Positions 1-5,654 of a stretch of DNA of 5,770 nt are shown piece after piece. Origin of the DNA: Candidatus Heimdallarchaeota archaeon (GTDB lineage Archaea > Asgardarchaeota > Heimdallarchaeia > Heimdallarchaeales > Heimdallarchaeaceae); contig DAOVRE010000122.1 of assembly GCA_030628305.1 (NCBI GenBank), forward strand, positions 1 through 5,770, given 5' to 3'. The position numbers were made by a program, and so were the translations under genes. Below the pieces are notes generated by a model. That model saw only the letters and a list, made by a program, of their open reading frames with translations. It made no database searches and was not told the origin of the DNA. Within the stretch, counting starts at the first letter, position 1, and each line of letters starts with the position of its first letter.

Positions 1-259
1 AGGAGACACCTTCGAAGAAGGAAAATCTATGGGAATAATTGAGGCATTAAAAACAGTCGTAGACTTCTATGCACCTTTTGACTGTGAAATCGTTGAAGTT
101 CATACAGAACTTGAAGATGATGCTTCTGTCATTACTGAAGACTGCTATAATGAAGGGTGGATAGTTAAAGTCAAACCCACTGGACCAACTGATGTTCTTA
201 TAACACCAGAAAACTTCGTTAAGCAAGTTGAAAACGAGATTGAAGAAGGATCTCATTAA
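1..259 (+). CDS. gcvH: Glycine cleavage system H protein, 5' partial
   Basis: This is the lipoyl carrier of the glycine cleavage system. It shuttles the aminomethyl group from the P-protein to the T-protein and delivers electrons to dihydrolipoamide dehydrogenase in the cytoplasm. The frame is open from base 2, so the start lies outside the window. About 85 residues are visible, and roughly 40-45 should be missing from a family length near 125-135. The visible part begins at the turn GDTFEEGKS and runs into the lipoylation hairpin GIIEALKTVVDFYAP, where the lysine codon at 50-52 is the expected lipoyl site. The family's C-terminal block is present as ELEDDASVITED and NEGWIVKVKP. The in-frame ATG at 29 is internal, because homology continues upstream of it. 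The gene ends 20 bp before gcvPA and is surely co-transcribed with it. That context argues for a true H protein rather than a stand-alone GcvH-like lipoate carrier. Confidence 0.93.
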   Translation, partial: GDTFEEGKSMGIIEALKTVVDFYAPFDCEIVEVHTELEDDASVITEDCYNEGWIVKVKPTGPTDVLITPENFVKQVENEIEEGSH

Positions 260-267
260 TTATTTAA

Positions 268-275
268 GAGGTGAT
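268..275 (+). promoter_or_regulatory. Ribosome binding site setting the gcvPA start
   Basis: GAGGTGAT is a perfect 8-base match to the complement of the usual archaeal 16S 3' end (AUCACCUCC). It lies four bases before the ATG at 280. The GTG at 271, which would add three residues, sits inside this site and so is not the likely start. Confidence 0.8.
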
Positions 276-279
276 TTTT

Positions 280-1662
280 ATGGGTGAAAACTATGCTCAC
301 CCCTATTTAGCTAATTCTAAAAAGGATATAGACGAAATGTTAGAATATCTAGGAATCAGTAGTATAGAAGAGCTATATTCTGATATCCCCGATGAAATTC
401 GATTTAAAGGACAATTGAAGCTACCCCATTACCAAAGTGAATTTGAACTGATGGAAGCTGTTAAGGAAAAATTAGGCAAAAACATAACTACAAGAGAAGT
501 TCGTTCATTTCTTGGTGGTGGTTTATTAGACATATACATGCCAGCCATTCAAGATGAGATATTACGAAGAACTGAATTTTATAGTGCTTATACACCTTAT
601 CAAGCTGAAGCAAGCCAAGGAACACTTCAAAGCATGTTTGAATATCAAAGTTTGATATGCGAACTTGTTGGTATGGATGTTGCTAATTGTTCTTTATATG
701 ATTGGGCTACAGGTGTTGGTGAAGCAGCACTAATGGCTTCAAGAATCACAAAACGTACTAAGTTTATTTACACTGCCGCTATTGCTCCAAACAGAGAGGC
801 TGTTTTGCAAAATTATGTTACTGGTGCTAATCTAGAACTAGAAATAGTTCCATATGATGAGACTACTGGAAAAATGGACATAGCAAAAGCAAAAGCATTA
901 CTTGATGATACTGTAGCAGGCATCTACATTGAGAACCCTAACTTCTTCGGAATTATTGAGGATAAACTTGATGAAATTATTGAAGATGCCCATGCTAAAG
1001 GTGTTAGAGTAGTAGTTGGAGCAGACATGAATTCTCTTGCTTTACTTAAACCCCCTGGAGAATATGGGGGCGATATTGCTATCGGAGAAGGACAATCTAT
1101 AGGTGGAGGGCCACTAAATTTTGGAGGTCCGCTTCTTGGAATTCTTGCGATGAAATATAATAAGAAGGAATCTAGACAAATGCCTGGACGTATTGTTGGA
1201 AAAACTATCACTCCAAATGAAGGAGAAGTAGCATATGCAAATACTCTTCAGACAAGAGAACAACACATCAAGAGAGAAAGAGCTACAAGTAATATCTGTA
1301 CAAATGAAGCACTCGTTGCTTTAAGTTGTGCAATTCATCTAACTCTCTTGGGACCACAAGGATACAAAGAATCAGCAGAAACAATGTACCTTAGTGCTCA
1401 TCATGTAGTCAAAGAACTAGAAAAAATTGGTGTAAAGAGGGTATTTGACAGCGAATTCTTCAATTCATTCATTCTTAATCTTAAAATACCTAAAGGCAAG
1501 AAACAAGAATTTACTCAATTCATGTTAGATAGAAAGATATTCCCAGGAATACCGCATTCATTTGATGGAGAAAATTATGACTACATTGTGACTACTTCTT
1601 ACTTGCTTTGTGAAAAAGACCTTGATGATTTTGTTAAGGCTATTGGTGAATGGAGGAAATAA
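280..1662 (+). CDS. gcvPA: Glycine dehydrogenase (decarboxylating) subunit 1 (alpha, N-terminal half of P-protein)
   Basis: This is the alpha subunit of the split, two-gene P-protein, which pairs with GcvPB to decarboxylate glycine and load the aminomethyl group onto lipoyl-GcvH. From ATG 280 it is 460 residues, close to the family norm of about 440-460. Family blocks seen in order are: an N-terminal DIDEMLEYLGISSIEELYSD region; FLGGG near residue 77; SEFYTAYTPYQAE-like sequence (here TEFYSAYTPYQAEASQGTLQ); the CELVGMDVAN block; KPPGEYGGDI, GEGQSIGGG and FGGPLLG; PGRIVGKT; and REQHIKRERATSNICTNEAL. Like other alpha subunits it has the aminotransferase fold but no PLP-binding lysine motif. Two positions look divergent: LLDIYMP follows FLGGG where a His-containing stretch is common, and Trp142 sits in YDWATG. 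The Trp may be ordinary for archaea. The gene lies between gcvH and gcvPB in one operon, and its stop is 2 bp before the gcvPB start. Confidence 0.96.
   Translation: MGENYAHPYLANSKKDIDEMLEYLGISSIEELYSDIPDEIRFKGQLKLPHYQSEFELMEAVKEKLGKNITTREVRSFLGGGLLDIYMPAIQDEILRRTEFYSAYTPYQAEASQGTLQSMFEYQSLICELVGMDVANCSLYDWATGVGEAALMASRITKRTKFIYTAAIAPNREAVLQNYVTGANLELEIVPYDETTGKMDIAKAKALLDDTVAGIYIENPNFFGIIEDKLDEIIEDAHAKGVRVVVGADMNSLALLKPPGEYGGDIAIGEGQSIGGGPLNFGGPLLGILAMKYNKKESRQMPGRIVGKTITPNEGEVAYANTLQTREQHIKRERATSNICTNEALVALSCAIHLTLLGPQGYKESAETMYLSAHHVVKELEKIGVKRVFDSEFFNSFILNLKIPKGKKQEFTQFMLDRKIFPGIPHSFDGENYDYIVTTSYLLCEKDLDDFVKAIGEWRK
1652..1656 (+). promoter_or_regulatory. Ribosome binding site setting the gcvPB start
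   Basis: GGAGG lies eight bases before the ATG at 1665 and is embedded in the last codons of gcvPA. The in-frame ATG at 1650 overlaps this site and would have no Shine-Dalgarno sequence of its own, so 1665 is preferred. The layout suggests translational coupling: ribosomes ending gcvPA at 1662 sit right at the next start. Confidence 0.75.
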
Positions 1663-1664
1663 AG

Positions 1665-3167
1665 ATGTACAGACAAGCAAAATACGATGAACCATTAATT
1701 TTTGAACTTGGTAAAAAAGGACGAAGGGCCCATTTACCTCCAAGGTGTGATTTTTCTAGAGAGGATATTAACATTCCTGAAAATATGAAAAGAATCACTC
1801 CACCTGATCTACCAGAGCTTCATGAAGGAGAAGTTATGAGACATTATGTTCATCTTTCACAGATGAATTATTGTGTTGATACTAACACATATCCACTAGG
1901 ATCATGTACAATGAAATACAATCCTAAAGTGAACGAATCTATTGTGAGATCTGAAAAAATAATGTATCTTCATCCTAACCAACCTGTTGAAACAGTACAA
2001 GGAATTCTAGAAATTCTTTATGAATTACAAATTTCATTAGGAGAATTAGCAGGATTGCCACACACTACACTTCAACCACCTGCTGGTGCAAGTGGTGAGT
2101 ACACCGGATTAGCTCTCATTAAAGCATATCACGTAGATAATGGTGAAACACAAAGAGATGAGATTATTGCTCCAGATTCAAGTCATGGAACAAACCCAGC
2201 AAGCACTGTCTTGAATGGTCAAAAATTAACAGAAATCAAGTCGAATGAAGATGGCAGAGTAGACATGGATGCATTAAAAGCAGCTGTTTCTGATAAAACT
2301 GCAGGTTTGATGCTCACTAACCCAAACACTCTAGGTATTTTTGAAAAAGACATTATTGAAATGTCTAATACCGTTAGAGATGCCGGAGGTTTACTTTATT
2401 ATGACGGTGCTAATTTCAATGCAATCGTTGGTAAGATTAGACCAGGTGACATGGGTTATGATGTGCTACATTTCAATTTGCATAAAACATTCGCTACACC
2501 ACACGGTGGAGGAGGTCCAGGAACTGGTGCAGTTTGCTGTAATGACATTCTCGAACCATATCTACCAGTTCCAACAATTAATCATGATAAGGACAAAGAC
2601 TATTATTACTTTGATTATGACCGTCCAAAATCTATTGGAAAAGTTCATGGTTACCACGGTAATGTAGCCGTCGCTCTTAGAGCTTATGCATATATTGCTG
2701 CCCTTGGTGAGATTGGTTTGAAAAATACATCAGATCAAGCTGTTCTCACAGCTAATTATGTTATGAGAAAAATGGAAAAGATAGATGGATTAAGACTTAG
2801 TCACACATCATCAATACCAAGAAAACATGAGTCAGTTCTTGAAGCAACACCATTTTTACGAAACCACGATGTTTCAGGAATGGATATAGCAAAAATGTTA
2901 ATCAGTCGAGGCTTACATGCCCCAACAGTCTACTTCCCATTAATAGCACACGAAGCTTTAATGATGGAACCAACTGAAAATGAAAACAAAGATAGACTTG
3001 ACCAATATGTTCAGATCTTGGAAGAAGAGATGGATAAAGCACGAAAAGATCCTGACTATGCTCATAATGCACCAAAATGGACTTCAATTGGAAGGGTAGA
3101 TGATGCATACGCCATACGAAACTTAACTCTATCTTGGAAAATGATGAAAGAAAAACAAGAAGAATAA
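1665..3167 (+). CDS. gcvPB: Glycine dehydrogenase (decarboxylating) subunit 2 (beta, PLP-binding half of P-protein)
   Basis: This is the catalytic, PLP-bearing subunit of glycine decarboxylase, the first step of glycine cleavage (glycine to CO2 plus lipoyl-bound aminomethyl). It is 500 residues from ATG 1665, about the usual size. Family motifs run in order: HYVHLSQMNYCVDTNTYPLG with SCTMKYNPKVNE; LGELAGLPHTTLQPPAG; SSHGTNPAS; MLTNPNTLGIFE; LYYDGANFNAIVGK; then the PLP lysine motif NLHKTF with Lys274 (codon 2484-2486), followed by the glycine-rich PHGGGGPGTGAV loop. The C-terminal block HAPTVYFPL plus MMEPTE is also present, and the tail RVDDAYAIRNLTLSW matches the family end. One oddity is Ser143 in PAGASGE, where split beta subunits usually have His and long fused P-proteins have Gln. 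It ends with tandem TAA codons (3165-3170) ahead of a T-rich terminator. It must act with GcvPA and GcvH encoded just upstream; no gcvT or lpd gene follows. Confidence 0.97.
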   Translation: MYRQAKYDEPLIFELGKKGRRAHLPPRCDFSREDINIPENMKRITPPDLPELHEGEVMRHYVHLSQMNYCVDTNTYPLGSCTMKYNPKVNESIVRSEKIMYLHPNQPVETVQGILEILYELQISLGELAGLPHTTLQPPAGASGEYTGLALIKAYHVDNGETQRDEIIAPDSSHGTNPASTVLNGQKLTEIKSNEDGRVDMDALKAAVSDKTAGLMLTNPNTLGIFEKDIIEMSNTVRDAGGLLYYDGANFNAIVGKIRPGDMGYDVLHFNLHKTFATPHGGGGPGTGAVCCNDILEPYLPVPTINHDKDKDYYYFDYDRPKSIGKVHGYHGNVAVALRAYAYIAALGEIGLKNTSDQAVLTANYVMRKMEKIDGLRLSHTSSIPRKHESVLEATPFLRNHDVSGMDIAKMLISRGLHAPTVYFPLIAHEALMMEPTENENKDRLDQYVQILEEEMDKARKDPDYAHNAPKWTSIGRVDDAYAIRNLTLSWKMMKEKQEE

Positions 3168-3179
3168 TAAACAATTATT

Positions 3180-3213
3180 CTCTTTTTTTATTTTTCTATT
3201 TTTTTACTTTTTC
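3180..3213 (+). terminator. T-run terminator of the gcv operon
   Basis: Starting 15 bases after the gcvPB stop, the + strand carries successive runs of 7, 5, 7 and 5 thymines broken by single C or A bases, with no obvious GC stem. That is the typical stem-free archaeal terminator. Its far end overlaps the last codons of the convergent membrane-protein gene, where the T-runs on + read as its Lys-rich C-terminus. Confidence 0.75.
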
Positions 3214-3683
3214 TTACGTTTTGTTGTTTCTTGTAAAGGAGGATTAATGAAAACACCAATAATAAGAATAATTGACATTCCTAATATTTCTTTGAATGCG
3301 ACATTGTCAACAATGTTTACTGGCATACCATCTCTTATAACTTCTATTGCTTCGAATCCAAAAAATACTATAAGAAATTGAACAAGAAAATAAATCATAA
3401 CAGCAATAAAAGCTCCTTGAATCAAATATCTAAATATGGGTTTTTCTTTTCCTCTTTCTCTTTTATATAGATATTCTGAAATTAGTAAACCTACTGCACT
3501 TAATCCTAATGCCCCAAAAATTGGAAAAGCAATTAGTAATGTAATTTGCTCTGCATTATTGAAATTAACTATGTCACTTAGATAGTAAAAGTGTGGTACT
3601 TGTGCTAGAAAAGCTATTGAGAATAAAGCAATAATACTGGGCCAAGCTGCTTGTCTATCCCATATTCGTTCAGTTTTACTCAT
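3204..3683 (-). CDS. Small four-helix membrane protein of unknown function
   Basis: I do not recognise a family. The 159-residue product has no signal peptidase-like site but shows four hydrophobic segments, at about residues 14-35, 46-70, 86-110 and 130-148. Between helices 2 and 3 is a strongly basic loop (YKRERGKEKP), and the tail ends in basic KRKKK. With the N-terminus also basic, the positive-inside rule puts N-terminus, central loop and C-terminus in the cytoplasm. Short acidic or polar loops (residues 36-45 and 111-129) would face out. No catalytic motif, Cys pair or metal-binding pattern is evident. The start ATG at 3681-3683 has AAGGA eight bases upstream and a TATA-like box further up, so it probably has its own transcript. 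It converges on gcvPB with only 36 bp between stops and lies 129 bp downstream of the thioredoxin-V4R gene on the same strand. A link to either neighbour is not shown. Confidence 0.8.
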   Translation of the reverse strand: MSKTERIWDRQAAWPSIIALFSIAFLAQVPHFYYLSDIVNFNNAEQITLLIAFPIFGALGLSAVGLLISEYLYKRERGKEKPIFRYLIQGAFIAVMIYFLVQFLIVFFGFEAIEVIRDGMPVNIVDNVAFKEILGMSIILIIGVFINPPLQETTKRKKK

Positions 3684-3730
3684 GATAATCGTCCTTCTGT
3701 CAACATTCTTTTTGAAATCTACAAAATCGT

Positions 3731-3747
3731 TTAATTATAACTTTTGT
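3731..3747 (-). promoter_or_regulatory. Candidate archaeal promoter (BRE/TATA) of the membrane-protein gene
   Basis: Read on the - strand, a purine-rich ACAAAAG (BRE-like) precedes TTATAATTAA (TATA-like). The usual 25-27 base spacing would start transcription near 3709 and give a leader of about 25 bases that includes the AAGGA Shine-Dalgarno sequence. In AT-rich DNA such boxes also arise by chance. The good spacing on all three elements is the main support. Confidence 0.45.
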
Positions 3748-3812
3748 GATGGAGAATTAAAATTGAATCATCATTTTTCTCTATAATAATAAAATAAATT
3801 GGTGAATGGAGA

Positions 3813-5378
3813 TTAATTATCTTCTTCATCAAAGGAATATCCTTTTTCAATTCTGAATTCACAGAAGTTATGACCTGTTCCATGACATTTAGTCTCTGTT
3901 ACGATAGGAGGATCTTTGAGTATGAGAGCTAATCTTCCTGCTAAGTAACCCGATTGAAAATCACAGAGAGTTTCGTTGAGATTTGTTTCTGAAAGGTTTG
4001 CACCAGATGCATATGCACATTCATATATTCGAATGAACATTTCATCTTCATCTTCGCCATCTCTAACTTCAACAAAGGAATATCCTCTAGCTAGGTAATT
4101 TGTCGGATGAGTCATGTATTTCATGATAATCTCTGTAGCCTTCTTTAATGAGCTGATAGGCAAGGTTTCATCATCTAGAAGCTGATAAATAATGTTCTTT
4201 CCAGGTCCTATAACTCCAAGTTCTCTTCCAGCTGAATAGAGGAGAGCACCACAGAATTTATCTCGGAATTTCAGAGAAATTATCTGCTGCTGTAAAGCAC
4301 TAATATGAACAAAATCAACGTCATTAGGCCTTAGAGCTTCTTTCATAAGCAAAGAATTATGTCCGTGCTGTGTTGTTTCATGTATGAATTCATAGAAAAG
4401 TTGTCTTCTGAAATCTTCTGCAGGAATTTCACCTAGGAATTGAACGCGTTTATCTCCTTCTTTAGGCTGATATACCTGATAAGGTGCTTTGCCAACTTCC
4501 TTTCCTAAGAATACTTCAATTTCAAACTCACAACAATCGTCACCTAATCCTCTACACTTACTTTCAATAACACTAGTTGCGGAACCTATCATAGCTTCTA
4601 TTGTTCCTGCAATTTCTCCTGCAGTATAATGGCATAACGTTTCTCCGATGTTGATTGCGCCAGCACTATTAACTAACTCATAAATACGAAGAGTTGCGGT
4701 ATAACCTTCCACTTTAGCTATGTCACAATGTGTAGCTAAGTATAATGGAACTACATTGTTATGACTATAGAGTTTAGCAAGAGCAATCAAAGCTTCTTGA
4801 AATCGTTCTGCAGGTTTTACAGCTCCTACTTTAGGGTTCAAAACTGTTAAGTAATAAGGAGCAGCACCATAAATGCCTAGTTCTCTTCCACTTTGGTAAA
4901 GTAACTGGGGGATAAGTGGATCTAACTGGAGCAATGACATCATGACTTGTTGATAAATGCCTATATGGACGTAATCACCTAGATTGGTTCGTACGAGTTC
5001 TTGGGAGATTATACTGCTGATAGTATTCTTTGTTAGAATCATCATGCTCTCTCTTAGTCTTGTATCACGTTGTCTGTTAATGATGTTAGGTAGAATTGAT
5101 GACCAGAGCTTTTCTCTAATGACATCTTCTGTTATCAAGCCTTCTGCAATCCTTTCTTCGTTCATGATTACTACAGGAACACTCATAATGCCATATTGAG
5201 CAGCAATTTCCTGTTCTTCAGTAATGTCAATAGTACTTACATGAAGCATGCCTTTCATGGAAGTACCTGCGATGTTCTCAATAACACGTTCAACTTCAGG
5301 ACAAGCAAAGCAATCAGGGCTTGTAAAGAATAGAAGCCGCACTTTTTCTGTATCTTGAAGTGTTTCTTCATCACTCAT
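3813..5378 (-). CDS. Thioredoxin-like domain protein with two tandem V4R domains
   Basis: This 521-residue soluble protein has three parts. Residues 11-95 form a thioredoxin/glutaredoxin-like domain with the strand RLLFFTS, a redox motif C23-F-A-C26 followed by Pro, and a SVPVVI segment (residues 66-71) holding the expected cis-proline. Residues about 112-290 and 325-512 are two V4R (4-vinyl reductase) domains. They resemble each other closely: DYVHI with LLYQSGRELGIYG against DFVHI with LLYSAGRELGVIG, 18 of 37 positions identical by hand count. Each copy ends in a Cys/Glu/Cys/Cys set (C249, E272, C275, C283; C472, E495, C498, C506), likely a metal site. V4R is known as a small-molecule-binding domain in XylR/DmpR-type regulators and BchJ, and is related to the TRAPP subunit Bet3. 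No DNA-binding, kinase or membrane segment is seen, so a redox or ligand sensor, adaptor or carrier role is inferred, not shown. GGGGAT seven bases before the ATG is a modest Shine-Dalgarno sequence. The gene is divergent from the thermosome gene. Confidence 0.9.
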   Translation of the reverse strand: MSDEETLQDTEKVRLLFFTSPDCFACPEVERVIENIAGTSMKGMLHVSTIDITEEQEIAAQYGIMSVPVVIMNEERIAEGLITEDVIREKLWSSILPNIINRQRDTRLRESMMILTKNTISSIISQELVRTNLGDYVHIGIYQQVMMSLLQLDPLIPQLLYQSGRELGIYGAAPYYLTVLNPKVGAVKPAERFQEALIALAKLYSHNNVVPLYLATHCDIAKVEGYTATLRIYELVNSAGAINIGETLCHYTAGEIAGTIEAMIGSATSVIESKCRGLGDDCCEFEIEVFLGKEVGKAPYQVYQPKEGDKRVQFLGEIPAEDFRRQLFYEFIHETTQHGHNSLLMKEALRPNDVDFVHISALQQQIISLKFRDKFCGALLYSAGRELGVIGPGKNIIYQLLDDETLPISSLKKATEIIMKYMTHPTNYLARGYSFVEVRDGEDEDEMFIRIYECAYASGANLSETNLNETLCDFQSGYLAGRLALILKDPPIVTETKCHGTGHNFCEFRIEKGYSFDEEDN

Positions 5379-5385
5379 TTAGAAT

Positions 5386-5425
5386 ATCCCCAGTAACAAA
5401 CAATTATACCTTAACGATAAAAATG
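5386..5425 (-). promoter_or_regulatory. Candidate promoter and ribosome binding site of the thioredoxin-V4R gene
   Basis: On the - strand, TTTTTAT (5417-5423), preceded by purine-rich AAGAAAAC, could be the TATA/BRE pair. It would place the start of transcription near 5394 and just include the GGGGAT ribosome binding site (5386-5391). A second box, TATAATTG (5401-5408), would instead put the start at about the ATG and make the transcript leaderless. The sequence alone does not decide between them. Confidence 0.4.
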
Positions 5426-5487
5426 TTTTCTTAATTTCAAGATGAAAAGTGAAGATAGACAAATAATAGATTAAAAAACAATAGGAC

Positions 5488-5559
5488 CTAATTCCGTTGA
5501 AAGATGAAAGAAGCTGAAAAGCACACATTCATGAACAACAAGGCAGGAAATTAGTTTTT
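5488..5559. repeat. Imperfect inverted repeat in the divergent intergenic region
   Basis: CTAATTCC (5488-5495) pairs with GGAAATTAG (5546-5554) with one bulged A. Just inside, GTTG (5496-5499) can pair with CAAC (5536-5539). On the + strand five thymines follow directly; on the - strand a run of six thymines follows about ten bases beyond. It could be a terminator-like or structured RNA element or an operator, but an 8-bp stem in AT-rich DNA may be chance. Confidence 0.25.
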
Positions 5560-5588
5560 ATGGAGATTTTGTATTTTTTAAGAAGATA

Positions 5589-5603
5589 ACAAAGATTATA
5601 TAT
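5589..5603 (+). promoter_or_regulatory. Archaeal promoter (BRE/TATA) of the thermosome gene
   Basis: ACAAAGA (BRE-like) is followed by TTATATAT (5596-5603), the best TATA box in the window. Standard spacing predicts transcription from about 5625, giving a leader near 30 bases that contains the GTGAT ribosome binding site (5646-5650), four bases before the ATG. Thermosome genes are often heat-inducible in archaea, but no recognised heat-shock regulator site could be identified here. Confidence 0.6.
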
Positions 5604-5654
5604 CAATGATTAGAACTTTTTTTGAAATGTAAGTAAACATTTTAAGTGATAATT

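Noticed and set aside
271..279. GTG at 271 as the gcvPA start
   Set aside because: It lies inside the GAGGTGAT ribosome binding site for the ATG at 280 and has no site of its own.
924..1211. Open frame on the - strand inside gcvPA
   Set aside because: It is antisense to a clearly conserved enzyme, Pro/Ser-rich from reverse reading, and has no recognisable motif. The same reasoning removes the - strand frames at 47-256, 1558-1743 and 2902-3174 and the + strand frames at 2341-2667 and 4984-5199.
1650..1664. ATG at 1650 as the gcvPB start, overlapping gcvPA
   Set aside because: It coincides with the GGAGG site that serves ATG 1665, and the five extra residues have no family support.
3748..3772. 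Possible hairpin GATG...CATC followed by T5 on the + strand
   Set aside because: Only four outer pairs and a weak AATT/AATT core form, and no + strand gene lies upstream for it to terminate.
3750..3818. Two copies of TGGAGA(A)TTAA about 57 bp apart
   Set aside because: They are short, inexact and AT-rich; two copies are not enough to call a repeat or operator.
5528..5535. Palindrome TTCATGAA as a heat-shock operator upstream of the thermosome gene
   Set aside because: It is a single 8-bp palindrome with no extension, lies more than 60 bp upstream of the TATA box, and matches no archaeal heat-shock site I can vouch for.
5504..5554. Possible 16-codon small gene in the divergent region
   Set aside because: It has no ribosome binding site, low-complexity composition and no recognisable product. 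It also overlaps the inverted repeat.
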